Shown: in pieces, positions 8,210 to 16,464 of the stretch
Numbering within the stretch: the first letter of the stretch is position 1
Layout of the letters: each line of letters opens with the position of its first letter
Assembly (NCBI RefSeq): GCF_026410195.1
Contig: NZ_JAPMLM010000065.1
Location: forward strand, 31,869-95,868
Source of the DNA: Xanthomarina sp. F2636L
GTDB lineage: Bacteria; Bacteroidota; Bacteroidia; Flavobacteriales; Flavobacteriaceae
DNA length: 64,000 nt
Direction: 5' to 3'
The notes under the pieces: generated by a model
Told to the model about the DNA's origin: nothing
Databases searched by the model: none
The model's input: the letters and a program-made list of their open reading frames with translations, nothing else
Translations under genes and position numbers: made by a program

Positions 8210-9064
8210 TTGGAAACTATTTTTAATTATTTCGAGACCATTCCAACACTTCATAGAGCATTACTTCTAGCTGGAGGAATTACCTTATTTTGGATCATGG
8301 AAGGGGCTTTACCATTGTTTAAATTTTCATATAAAAAATGGAAACACGCTTGGCCCAACTTCTTTTTTACAACCACAACCATTATAATTAATTTTGGTCT
8401 GGCATTTTTGTTATTATTCTCAGCAGATTGGGTAGAAGCAAATAACTTCGGAATTATAAACTGGTTACCAGAAATGCCTCTATGGCTTTATGCTGGTTTA
8501 GGTGTTTTATTATTAGATTTTTTTGGGGCATATTTAGCACATTATGTCGAGCATAAAGTAAAACCTTTATGGATGATTCATATTGTTCACCATACAGATC
8601 ATTATGTGGATACAACTACCGGAAATAGACATCATCCATTAGAAAGTGTTATTCGTTTCGCTTTTACTTTATTGGGCGTGTTTATTGTTGGAACTCCAAT
8701 TGCCGTTGTGTTTATGTATCAATCGCTATCGGTAGTTTTTACGCAACTAACACATGCCAATATAAAAATGCCTAAAAAGCTGGATAAATTAATGAGTTAC
8801 TTCTTTGTGTCTCCAGACATGCATAAGATCCATCATCATTACGTATTGCCATATACGGATTCTAATTATGGAAATATCTTTTCTATTTGGGACCGGATTT
8901 TTGGAACTTATATGGAGTTTGATAGAGAGAAATTAGTTTATGGCGTGGATGTATTTCCAGATGAAATTAAAAATGGTCAAATAAAAGAATTACTAAAACA
9001 ACCATTTACAAACTACGAAGAATCTACTGTTATTCCAGAAAAGGAAATTCTTAAAAAAATATAA
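8210..9064 (+). CDS. Sterol desaturase / fatty acid hydroxylase family membrane protein
   Basis: 284 residues, TTG start (TTGGAAACTATT), with no upstream ATG in frame that keeps the first membrane helix intact. Four or so membrane segments (about 17-33, 48-70, 90-108, 150-172). The di-iron histidine boxes are complete: HYVEH (about 111-115), HIVHH (about 124-128), HHPLE and MHKIHHHY (about 205-212). Family members hydroxylate or desaturate sterols, fatty acids or carotenoids in the membrane; the substrate here is unknown. Single gene. Confidence 0.85.
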   Translation: METIFNYFETIPTLHRALLLAGGITLFWIMEGALPLFKFSYKKWKHAWPNFFFTTTTIIINFGLAFLLLFSADWVEANNFGIINWLPEMPLWLYAGLGVLLLDFFGAYLAHYVEHKVKPLWMIHIVHHTDHYVDTTTGNRHHPLESVIRFAFTLLGVFIVGTPIAVVFMYQSLSVVFTQLTHANIKMPKKLDKLMSYFFVSPDMHKIHHHYVLPYTDSNYGNIFSIWDRIFGTYMEFDREKLVYGVDVFPDEIKNGQIKELLKQPFTNYEESTVIPEKEILKKI

Positions 9065-9129
9065 CCACAGACAAATTTTAGCGTTTATTATAACGCATTT
9101 TGCACATCTAATAATTTTAAGAACTGTTT

Positions 9130-9489
9130 TTGAAATCACTTTTATTAACTTTTTATTTGGTCGTTTTTACTAGTTCCGTTTTTTCGCAAACTGCTTTTGC
9201 TAAAATAGAGAAGAACAGAAATTTAACAGCCAATAGTTTGTTTCACGAACTAAATGCTACTAAAGACAGTTTATTGCTAAAAAGTAATATGAAAATATCT
9301 CATGTATATTCGATAAATTCAGAATATAAAAGAGAAATAGATGTGTATTTAAATGATACTAATTTACAGATCCCACTTACTAATTTATCCCAAGGAAAAC
9401 ATGTTATGGTTGTTAATCTAACGCCCAAAAAAATAATCTTTGTTATACATTTTTTTGGTTCTTTTTCTATGGCTTCAATAGATGATTAG
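9130..9489 (+). CDS. Small secreted protein, paralogue of the next gene
   Basis: 119 residues from a TTG start, chosen because MKSLLLTFYLVVFTSSVFSQ is then an exact signal peptide. No known domain recognised. The mature part aligns with the N-terminal half of the protein at 9720: N.TA.SL.H..NAT.DSLLLKS..KI..VYS, then IPLTNLSQGKH and a final beta strand. It stops where the longer paralogue continues for about 140 more residues, so it is a short version or a truncated duplicate. Both look like single beta-sandwich domains. Function unknown. Confidence 0.6.
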   Translation: MKSLLLTFYLVVFTSSVFSQTAFAKIEKNRNLTANSLFHELNATKDSLLLKSNMKISHVYSINSEYKREIDVYLNDTNLQIPLTNLSQGKHVMVVNLTPKKIIFVIHFFGSFSMASIDD

Positions 9490-9657
9490 AATCATAATTT
9501 TACCCGAAATCTTCAACAAAACATAAAACGCTAATCGTTTAAATGCCTAAAATTTAGATGTTTAGTTCTTAAATATACAACTTGTCTAACTTTGTGTGAG
9601 ACTTGTCGAATATGTAATTTGATTATGGTTTCTATATTCATATTGTTTTATTTTTGA

Positions 9658-9707
9658 TTTGTTCAACAAAGAATTGATTGTAGCAAAAAAAGAATTTGTT
9701 AAACAAA
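9658..9707 (+). promoter_or_regulatory. Two 13-base palindromes TTTGTTnAACAAA
   Basis: TTTGTTCAACAAA at 9658-9670 and TTTGTTAAACAAA at 9695-9707, with centres 37 bases apart, lie just upstream of the ATG at 9720. They look like paired binding sites for one dimeric regulator. A possible -7 box TAACTTTG sits further upstream near 9587-9594. Confidence 0.5.
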
Positions 9708-9719
9708 ATTACATACATC

Positions 9720-10502
9720 ATGAAGACCCTAAATTTCAAAATGTTTATGTTAATAGTTGTAGCGTATTTTAATACATCCTATAGTCAGGATGTTGTTTAT
9801 TCTGCAATTTTTAAAAATGTAAATAAAACAGCCGAAAGTTTAAATCACTTTATAAATACTTCAGGAGATACACTTTATCTTAAAAGTCAGTTCGATCTTA
9901 ATAAGATTGAAGTTATTGGAACTTCCGGATTAAAGGAGTATGCTATCAACGATATTACAAAAGAAATTAGAATTCCTTTAAGCGATTTACCTGTAGGCGA
10001 TTATACCTTTGCTGTTGTTCATACAGAAGGACGAGACGATACATACATTTACAGAAAAACCATAGTTTTTAAGATTTCTAGATTATTACCTATAGATTCT
10101 AATTTGATGAAAGGCATAAATCCGCTAAGATCTAATAATGATTTAGCCATTGGAAATATTCCCATTTTGGATTTAAGCGAAAACAAGATTATTAAGGATT
10201 TTCCAAAACCTATTGGCTTAGCTAGTAATGATGAGGTACAGTCAATAAGTTTAGATTCTAAAAGTATGACAGCTATATCTGATGCAGAAAATTCCGAATC
10301 TTTAGCGTCTATTGAAAATAAAGAAGTTTTAGATGCCAAACATTTAAGAACTAGAAAAATTGATAACATCCTAGAGCGTACTAAACCAGCATATTATAAA
10401 GCATATAATCTTACAGATATTCGTTCTGGAAACCATAATATTCAGTCCAGAGCAGATTATAGACGTAACAATTTAAGGCCAAACGGGAAGCCTTACGATT
10501 AG
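9720..10502 (+). CDS. Secreted protein of unknown function
   Basis: 260 residues from the ATG at 9720. The in-frame TTG at 9696 is rejected because it lies inside a palindrome and adds eight residues before a normal signal peptide (MKTLNFKMFMLIVVAYFNTSYSQ). An N-terminal beta domain (about 24-125) is shared with the 9130 gene; it includes GDTLYLKSQFDLNKIEV and IPLSDLPVGDYTFAVVHTEG, a lipid- or peptide-adhesin-like strand pattern. The C-terminal half is polar and low-complexity, with no recognised domain. The gene ends three bases from the end of the convergent DUF1343 gene. No function assigned. Confidence 0.65.
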   Translation: MKTLNFKMFMLIVVAYFNTSYSQDVVYSAIFKNVNKTAESLNHFINTSGDTLYLKSQFDLNKIEVIGTSGLKEYAINDITKEIRIPLSDLPVGDYTFAVVHTEGRDDTYIYRKTIVFKISRLLPIDSNLMKGINPLRSNNDLAIGNIPILDLSENKIIKDFPKPIGLASNDEVQSISLDSKSMTAISDAENSESLASIENKEVLDAKHLRTRKIDNILERTKPAYYKAYNLTDIRSGNHNIQSRADYRRNNLRPNGKPYD

Positions 10503-10505
10503 TAT

Positions 10506-11774
10506 TTACTTATAAATTAAATATTTAACACTTATTTTTCTATAGTTTTCTAAATCTTTTTGCCAACTAGCTTTAATGTCTTTTTCGCTTAATCCAGCTT
10601 CAATTTGCTGTTGTAGTTTGGCTGTACCAGCATGTTTGGTAAAGTTAGCTGTATTAAAAACTTTGCTTTTATCTGTAGCATTCTTATAAGCTTTCATTAT
10701 CCACTGTAACGATACTTCATTCTGTAAATTGTCGTTTTGTAAATCTTCCCCATAGCAAAGCACATCTTTATGTTTTGGGTTTTTAGCACCAAAATTTTCT
10801 TTTGGGGTATAACTAAACGAGAAAACATTATTATTTAAAAAGGGAGCACCGTAGCGTTGAAACTGAAATTCAGTTCCACGTCCAGCATTAATATCAGTCC
10901 CTTCAAAAAGTCCGAGACTTGGATATAATTTTATAGCCTGATCATTAGGTAAGTTTGGTGATGGTCTTATAGGAACACTATAAAAAGTGTCATGGGTATA
11001 ATTCTTAACGGGAATAACAGTAATATTACATTGTGCTTTATTTTCTAACCACTTTTCACCATTTAACATCTTCGCAAATTCACCAATTGTCAATCCATGT
11101 ACTAAAGGAATAGGGTGCATCCCTAGAAAACTCTTGTTTTCAATTTCTAAGGTTGGCCCATCAATATAGTGTCCGTTGGGGTTGGGTCTGTCTAAAATCA
11201 GTAAAGGAATATTGGCCTCTGCGCAAGTTTCCATCATATAATGTAATGTTGAGATATAGGTGTAAAACCGAACGCCAACATCTTGAATATCGAAAATCAT
11301 GATATCAATATCTTTTACAGCTTCCAGAGACGGCTTTTTATTTTTTCCATAAAGCGAAATTATAGATAAGCCTGTTTTTGTGTCTTTTCCATGTGCTACT
11401 AATTCACCAGCATCAGCTTTTCCTCGAAAACCATGTTCTGGCGAATACACTTTTTTAATATCTACATTCAAAGTTATTAAAGAATCTACCAAATGTGTGT
11501 TTTTAGTATGATCTGTGTTTTTAAAAATAACACTGGTTTGATTTGCAACAATTCCAACCCGTTTTCCTTTTAATAAGGGAAGATATTTTTCGGTCTGATT
11601 GGCTGCAACAATTATATTTTTATCCTTGTGTGGATCTTGAGATTTAGCAATTACATGAGTAGAAGATTGAACTTGGCTTTCGCTTTTGTTTTTAGAAAAG
11701 TTTCCACATGAAATGCCTATTAAAACAAATAATAAAACTGTATTTTTGACATGTATAAATTTTAATTGCATCAT
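10506..11774 (-). CDS. DUF1343 lipoprotein, NamZ-like exo-muramidase
   Basis: 422 residues from ATG 11774 (or 421 from ATG 11771); the longer open frame to 12080 is a shadow of the opposite gene. A lipobox (LIGISCG) follows the signal sequence. The body is DUF1343: GKRVGIVANQTS, VYSPEHGFRG, DAGE, DIQDVGVRFYTYISTLHYMME, LDRPNPNG, GLTIGEFA, RPSPNLP and GLFEGTDINAGRGTE. The family includes NamZ, an exo-beta-N-acetylmuramidase in cell-wall recycling; this lipoprotein probably acts in the periplasm. The start abuts the divergent permease gene, so its promoter must lie inside that gene. Confidence 0.85.
   Translation of the reverse strand: MMQLKFIHVKNTVLLFVLIGISCGNFSKNKSESQVQSSTHVIAKSQDPHKDKNIIVAANQTEKYLPLLKGKRVGIVANQTSVIFKNTDHTKNTHLVDSLITLNVDIKKVYSPEHGFRGKADAGELVAHGKDTKTGLSIISLYGKNKKPSLEAVKDIDIMIFDIQDVGVRFYTYISTLHYMMETCAEANIPLLILDRPNPNGHYIDGPTLEIENKSFLGMHPIPLVHGLTIGEFAKMLNGEKWLENKAQCNITVIPVKNYTHDTFYSVPIRPSPNLPNDQAIKLYPSLGLFEGTDINAGRGTEFQFQRYGAPFLNNNVFSFSYTPKENFGAKNPKHKDVLCYGEDLQNDNLQNEVSLQWIMKAYKNATDKSKVFNTANFTKHAGTAKLQQQIEAGLSEKDIKASWQKDLENYRKISVKYLIYK
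11741..11748 (+). promoter_or_regulatory. -7 box TATTTTTG inside the DUF1343 gene
   Basis: A perfect TAnnTTTG match placed to drive the permease from within the opposite gene's signal-peptide codons. No convincing -33 TTG was found. Confidence 0.45.
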
Positions 11775-13010
11775 TTGAAATTCGAATATTTTATAGCAAA
11801 ACGTATTATTGATAGTAAAGCGTATAAAAGTAGTGTTTCGGCACCAATAATAAAAATTGGTATTGCTGCAATTGCTATAGGAATTGTTGTGATGATGATT
11901 GCTATAGCTACTGGAATAGGACTTCAACAAAAAATTCGAGAAAAAGTTGTGGCATTTAATGGCGAAATAACTATTTCTAATTTCGATAGTAATAATTCTC
12001 AGGAAAGTGTTAATCCTGTTTCCATGAATCAAGATTTTTATCCAGAATTTAAATCGGTTGAAGGTGTGGAACATATTCAAGCAGTAGCCACTAAATTTGG
12101 TATAATTAGAACCGAAACAGATTTTGAAGCTATTATCCTAAAAGGGGTTAGAGCAGATTTTAAATGGAGCTATTTTCAAGACTTTTTAGTAGAAGGAAGA
12201 CTTCCAGATTATACAAAAGAACGTAACGAAGAAGTGTTAATTTCTGAATATTTAGCAAATAGATTAGGTTTTAAAGTTGGTGATAGTTTCCAAATGTACT
12301 TTATGAAAGAAGACACAAACAAATCGCCTTTTATTAGAAAGTTTGATGTGGTTGGAATCTATAATTCAGGCTTTAAAGATTTTGATGAAACCTATGTGCT
12401 TGGAGATTTACGTCATTTACAACGTCTTAATAAATGGGAAGACAATCAAGCTGGACATTTCGAGGTTTTTGTAACCGATTATAACAAGCTTAACTTTATT
12501 TATAACGAGGTGTATAATAACACCCCGCCTTTGTTAAATGTAACAACGGTTGAACAAAAATTTGGCTCTATTTTCGAATGGATTAAAATTTTTGTTAAAA
12601 ATATTTATGGCATTATTGGAATCATGATTTTAGTTGCAGGCATCAATATGATAACGGCCTTATTGGTTTTAGTCTTGGAGCGTACACAAATGATAGGGAT
12701 TCTTAAAGCACTTGGTTCAAACAATTGGGCGATTAGAAAAATATTTTTATACAATGCGTCCTACTTAATTGGTTTAGGATTAATTTGGGGAAATATCATA
12801 GGCTTAGGCTTACTGTTTGCTCAAAAATACTTGGGTCTATTTCCATTAAATCCAGATGTGTATTACGTAACTGAAGCTCCTGTGTATATAAGTTTAGGTT
12901 ATATTTTAGCATTGAATATTGGAACTTTTGTGCTGTGTTTGGTCATGTTATTATTGCCATCTTATATTATAACTAAAATTTCACCAGTTAAAGCCATTCG
13001 TTTCGAGTAA
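11775..13010 (+). CDS. FtsX-like ABC transporter permease (LolC/E type)
   Basis: 411 residues from TTG 11775 (TTG 11766 is the alternative). Starting at 11775 gives MKFEYFIAKRI, the usual start of flavobacterial relatives. One N-terminal membrane helix (about 25-50, IIKIGIAAIAIGIVVMMIAIATGIG in two parts), a large periplasmic MacB-like domain (about 52-265), then three C-terminal helices with the FtsX signature ERTQMIGILKALGSNNWAIRKIFL. Relatives move lipoproteins or other envelope cargo with an ATPase partner; none is adjacent here, so the ATPase must be encoded elsewhere. The start touches the divergent DUF1343 start. Confidence 0.85.
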   Translation: MKFEYFIAKRIIDSKAYKSSVSAPIIKIGIAAIAIGIVVMMIAIATGIGLQQKIREKVVAFNGEITISNFDSNNSQESVNPVSMNQDFYPEFKSVEGVEHIQAVATKFGIIRTETDFEAIILKGVRADFKWSYFQDFLVEGRLPDYTKERNEEVLISEYLANRLGFKVGDSFQMYFMKEDTNKSPFIRKFDVVGIYNSGFKDFDETYVLGDLRHLQRLNKWEDNQAGHFEVFVTDYNKLNFIYNEVYNNTPPLLNVTTVEQKFGSIFEWIKIFVKNIYGIIGIMILVAGINMITALLVLVLERTQMIGILKALGSNNWAIRKIFLYNASYLIGLGLIWGNIIGLGLLFAQKYLGLFPLNPDVYYVTEAPVYISLGYILALNIGTFVLCLVMLLLPSYIITKISPVKAIRFE

Positions 13011-13101
13011 CATTATATACTAGCTTCATTTTTGCTACTTTAATATAATTTCTATTTACTAAAACTTCATTAAAATTATTCGTTTGTTCATAGCAAAAAC
13101 T

Positions 13102-13109
13102 TACATTTG
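13102..13109 (+). promoter_or_regulatory. -7 box TACATTTG for the cysteine synthase gene
   Basis: Matches TAnnTTTG; an upstream TTTG (13083-13086) is present but spaced only 15 bases. The alternative TTG start at 13107 lies inside this box, which supports the ATG at 13128. Confidence 0.55.
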
Positions 13110-13127
13110 CACCTGAAAATTAACAGA

Positions 13128-14108
13128 ATGAATTACGCAAAGAACATCTTAGATACCATTGGAAATACGCCATTGGTTAAAATGAATAAACTTACTGAAG
13201 ATTTACCATGTTTGGTATTGGCAAAATACGAAACTTTTAATCCTGGAAACTCTGTAAAAGACAGAATGGCTTTAACCATGATTGAAGATGCTGAAGCAGA
13301 TGGACGCTTAAAGCCGGGTGGAACTATCATTGAGGGAACTTCTGGAAATACAGGAATGGGCTTAGCCCTAGCTGCTGTTGTTAAAGGTTACAAATGTATT
13401 TTTGTTATGGCAGACAAGCAGAGTAAGGAAAAAGTAGATATGCTTAAAGCTGTTGGAGCAGAGGTTATTGTTTGCCCTACAGATGTAGAACCTACAGATC
13501 CACGTTCTTATTATTCTGTATCTAAACGTTTGGGAGAAGAAACACCAAACTCTTGGTATGTGAACCAATATGATAATTTAAGCAATACAAAAGCGCATTA
13601 CAAAAGTACAGGTCCAGAAATTTGGAAACAAACAGAAGGGAAAATTACGCATTTTGTGGTTGGAGTTGGAACAGGAGGAACTATTTCAGGAGTTGGAAAA
13701 TATCTAAAAGAACAAAACCCGAATGTGAAAGTTTGGGGAATTGACACCTATGGTTCTGTATTTAAAAAATATCATGAAACAGGAATTTTCGATGAAAATG
13801 AAATCTATCCTTATGTAACCGAAGGTATTGGAGAAGATATTTTACCAAAGAATGTAGACTTCGATATTATTGATGGATTCACTAAAGTAACCGATAAAGA
13901 CGCAGCAGTTTATACTCAAAAATTAGCCAAGGAAGAAGGCATGTTTTTAGGGAACTCTGCTGGAGCAGCTATAAAAGGCTTGTTGCAATTAAAAGAGCAT
14001 TTTACAAAAGACGATGTGGTGGTGGTTCTATTCCACGATCATGGTAGTAGATATGTTGGTAAAATGTTTAATGACGAGTGGATGAAGAAAATGGGTTATA
14101 TTGACTAA
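13128..14108 (+). CDS. PLP-dependent cysteine synthase family protein
   Basis: 326 residues from ATG 13128. Fold type II PLP enzyme: the lysine lies in NPGNSVKDRMA (about 38-48), substrate loop EGTSGNTGMGLA, PLP phosphate loop GVGTGGTISGVGKYL, and the late GNSAGAAIKG motif. The family makes cysteine from O-acetylserine and sulfide, or acts as cystathionine beta-synthase; sequence inspection cannot separate these. Cytoplasmic. Transcribed from its own promoter with a terminator directly after a dispersed repeat. Confidence 0.88.
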   Translation: MNYAKNILDTIGNTPLVKMNKLTEDLPCLVLAKYETFNPGNSVKDRMALTMIEDAEADGRLKPGGTIIEGTSGNTGMGLALAAVVKGYKCIFVMADKQSKEKVDMLKAVGAEVIVCPTDVEPTDPRSYYSVSKRLGEETPNSWYVNQYDNLSNTKAHYKSTGPEIWKQTEGKITHFVVGVGTGGTISGVGKYLKEQNPNVKVWGIDTYGSVFKKYHETGIFDENEIYPYVTEGIGEDILPKNVDFDIIDGFTKVTDKDAAVYTQKLAKEEGMFLGNSAGAAIKGLLQLKEHFTKDDVVVVLFHDHGSRYVGKMFNDEWMKKMGYID

Positions 14109-14109
14109 C

Positions 14110-14146
14110 TGTCATTCAGAAGGAGTGAAACGACTGAAGAATCTCA
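14110..14146 (+). repeat. GTCATTC...GAATCTCA repeat, copy 4
   Basis: TGTCATTCAGAAGGAG to GAAGAATCTCA, starting one base after the cysteine synthase stop codon and ending ten bases before a terminator. Confidence 0.7.
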
Positions 14147-14156
14147 ATACAATATA

Positions 14157-14190
14157 AAAAAAACCTGAGCCATATGCTCAGGTTTTTTTA
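14157..14190. terminator. Bidirectional terminator
   Basis: AAAAAAACCTGAGC, loop CATAT, GCTCAGGTTTTTTT. U-rich on both strands, between the convergent cysteine synthase gene and the lipoprotein gene. Confidence 0.9.
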
Positions 14191-14221
14191 TGTCACTGTA
14201 ATACTTGTTAAGCAAAAAATA

Positions 14222-14644
14222 TTATTTATTTAATGGTGCACCAACTGGAATAGCGCAATCATGACCTGGTTGTCCATGAGCTGGATTCATACCTTGAGCA
14301 GCCTTAACAGGCGATGAGCTTCCTGGATTTACCATAGGAGAAGAACTTCCAGGGTTTACCATGGGTGATGAATTGTTTTTACTGTTTAATGGTGCTCCAA
14401 CAGGAATAGCACAATCGTGACCCGGTTGTCCGTGAGCTGGATTCATGCCTGTAGCTGCCTTGGCAGGAGTTGGAGTAATAGAACCATTATCAGAATTACT
14501 TTCTGGTGTATTATTTACCTGTTTTGCCGGTTCTTCTTTGGTAACAGTCTGATCTGTATCAGTGTTTGATTTCTTAGAATTAGATTGTTCGCATCCGGAA
14601 AATAAAAATACACCGAATAATAAAACTGCTAAATATGTCTTCAT
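14222..14644 (-). CDS. Lipoprotein with duplicated HGQPGHDC motif
   Basis: 140 residues. Lipobox FSGC (Cys18) after the signal sequence. Residues 19-60 are polar and probably a flexible linker. Residues 66-88 and 118-140 are two copies of a motif containing NPAHGQPGHDCAIPVGAPL, identical in protein but differing at seven or more third codon positions. Between them are two copies of SPMVNPGSS (93-110). The invariant His, His, Asp and Cys suggest metal, heme or thiol chemistry, but no characterised family was recognised; similar motifs occur at the ends of other small flavobacterial proteins as far as I recall. Single gene. Function unknown. Confidence 0.75.
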   Translation of the reverse strand: MKTYLAVLLFGVFLFSGCEQSNSKKSNTDTDQTVTKEEPAKQVNNTPESNSDNGSITPTPAKAATGMNPAHGQPGHDCAIPVGAPLNSKNNSSPMVNPGSSSPMVNPGSSSPVKAAQGMNPAHGQPGHDCAIPVGAPLNK

Positions 14645-14838
14645 AGATTTAAGGTTTATGCGCTGTTATAACCAAATTCTAGTTAATAACGGCTGATTGT
14701 TTAAAGGTGCGAATATATGAAATTATTAACTTTCTTCCATGTTAACCGATGATTACTATTTTAAACTATTAGCTTTCTGTCTTATTTATTAAACATTAAA
14801 TGGTAAGCTTTAAATAATTTGATTCTATGACAAGAATA

Positions 14839-15507
14839 TCAATTTTTATGAAGTTTTAAAGCTTTTTCCACTTGAAGATATGTCATGTCTAAAACGTCTA
14901 TAGAGCTTTTTAAAATTGATAACTCTGTACAAGCAATCAAAACAAGAGTATTTTGGCTATATTTTTTCAGCAATATATTAAAGACTTCTATTTCTGAAGG
15001 TGTTTCAGAATTCGAATAGATTTTCGTTCTTAAATTATCAATAAATTCCATGTCTTTTTTTGAAGGTGAAGTTACCTCAATACCTTCCTTGGCTAAGTAA
15101 TTTGAAATATATGTAGAAGTCATTGTATATTTTGATCCAAAAACAACTACCTGCTTTTTATTGTTTTCCTTTAAATAATTAAGGCTTAAAGCTAGTGGAT
15201 GAAGAATAGTTAAAGAAATTTTTAGCTTATCTAGAGCTTCATGCAACGTGATATTTGGAATTAAAAGATGACTTATTGGAAGTTTTTCGATCTGTTTAAT
15301 ATACTCTGATAATCTTGGAAGTAGCTTATCGAAATTATCAGGTAAATATGGATTGATTTGATTAAAGTCTGTGTTATAAAGTATAAAAGGAAAGGTGTTA
15401 TATTCTCTCTGTGTGTTGTTAAACGTCTTGTTTAATGCATCAATATAAAACAAGGTGCTTCTATTGCCCAAGCCTAAAATTCCTAAAGTATTTTTAGTTT
15501 TGGGCAT
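14839..15507 (-). CDS. Aspartate/glutamate racemase family protein, first Cys missing
   Basis: 222 residues, third gene of the egtB-egtD operon, four bases after egtD. The fold is recognisable from LGILGLGNRSTLFYIDAL at the start and from LIACTELSIL, which holds the second catalytic cysteine (Cys193). The first motif, normally PCNTAH, reads PNITLH, so Asn85 replaces the first catalytic cysteine. Two-cysteine racemisation is therefore unlikely; the E. coli YgeA type also varies at this position. The operon position suggests a role linked to ergothioneine or a related betaine, but this is inference. Confidence 0.7.
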   Translation of the reverse strand: MPKTKNTLGILGLGNRSTLFYIDALNKTFNNTQREYNTFPFILYNTDFNQINPYLPDNFDKLLPRLSEYIKQIEKLPISHLLIPNITLHEALDKLKISLTILHPLALSLNYLKENNKKQVVVFGSKYTMTSTYISNYLAKEGIEVTSPSKKDMEFIDNLRTKIYSNSETPSEIEVFNILLKKYSQNTLVLIACTELSILKSSIDVLDMTYLQVEKALKLHKN

Positions 15508-15511
15508 GTTT

Positions 15512-16459
15512 TTAGGTTTTAATTATAATATAATCTGCAAAATAGGCTTTGGAATCTAATAGTTTTGTGACAATTTTTAGCTGACTGTTTTCTAAAATGC
15601 TATTTAAAACAGTATCGTTATATTTTCTTGAAATTTCGGTGTGGATCTTTTCTGCCTTCTTAAAATGAAATGTTTTGTTTAAAGCGCCAATAAATACATC
15701 TTGATCTTTATTGCTAACAATATAGCTTCTGGCAATGCCTTCTTTTTCTATGTATTCCGGTTGATGTGAAAAGTCTTCTATACTAAAATTAGCATCCAGT
15801 TCTTTATTGATTCTGTTTAATAAATTTAAATTGAAAGTTTTGGTAACACCTGTCTTATCATTGTATGCTGGTAAAACAATGTCTTTGGATTTTATTAAAT
15901 CGACACCCAATAAAATTCTATCGTTTGTATTTAAAGATTTGCTTAAACTTAAAGTGAAATTTTTGGCTCGTTCGTCTTCCATGTTCCCAATATTAGAACC
16001 TAGAAACAGAACAACTTTTGGGTGCTTAGAAGTTTTTAAACTGTCAAGAACACTAAAATAATCCCCTTGTTTTTTTGTGACTTTTAAGTCTGGCAATTCA
16101 TTATTTAAGTTGGCTTCTAAGTTGTTGAGGGCGTTTATGGAAATGTCTATTGGCAGATACTCAAACTTGAAATTTTCTGATAGTAAGACCTTAAGAAGTT
16201 CTTTGGTTTTTGTACCATCTCCAGCACCTAATTCTATTAACTCAAAATAGGTGTCAGGTTTTATGCCTAAAGATGAAATGATATTTTTAGTTTGATTTTT
16301 AAAAATATCAAATTCAGCTTTTGTTAAATAGTATTCTGGGAGATTCATTATTTTTACAAATAAGGCATCTCCAATTTTATCGTAGAAATATTTTGAAGGT
16401 AAGGTTTTTGATAACTTGCTAAGACCTTCATTTATATCATTTTTAAATTTTGTGTTCAT
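15512..16459 (-). CDS. egtD: L-histidine N-alpha-methyltransferase
   Basis: 315 residues. Matches EgtD, which trimethylates histidine to hercynine with SAM. Landmarks: LPEYYLTKAE near residue 40, SAM motif LIELGAGDGTKT (about 71-82), FLGSNIGN (about 152), AYNDKTGVTKTFNLN (about 192) and the histidine-binding TEISRKY (about 277-283) with its Glu and Ser. Cytoplasmic. It sits five bases after egtB, which supplies the next step. Confidence 0.92.
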   Translation of the reverse strand: MNTKFKNDINEGLSKLSKTLPSKYFYDKIGDALFVKIMNLPEYYLTKAEFDIFKNQTKNIISSLGIKPDTYFELIELGAGDGTKTKELLKVLLSENFKFEYLPIDISINALNNLEANLNNELPDLKVTKKQGDYFSVLDSLKTSKHPKVVLFLGSNIGNMEDERAKNFTLSLSKSLNTNDRILLGVDLIKSKDIVLPAYNDKTGVTKTFNLNLLNRINKELDANFSIEDFSHQPEYIEKEGIARSYIVSNKDQDVFIGALNKTFHFKKAEKIHTEISRKYNDTVLNSILENSQLKIVTKLLDSKAYFADYIIIKT

Positions 16460-16464
16460 AGAGA

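Noticed and set aside
9696..9719. TTG start of the secreted paralogue
   Set aside because: Lies inside a palindrome; the ATG at 9720 gives a clean signal peptide.
11775..12080. N-terminal extension of the DUF1343 gene
   Set aside because: The 102 extra residues are the antisense of the permease and would hide the lipobox.
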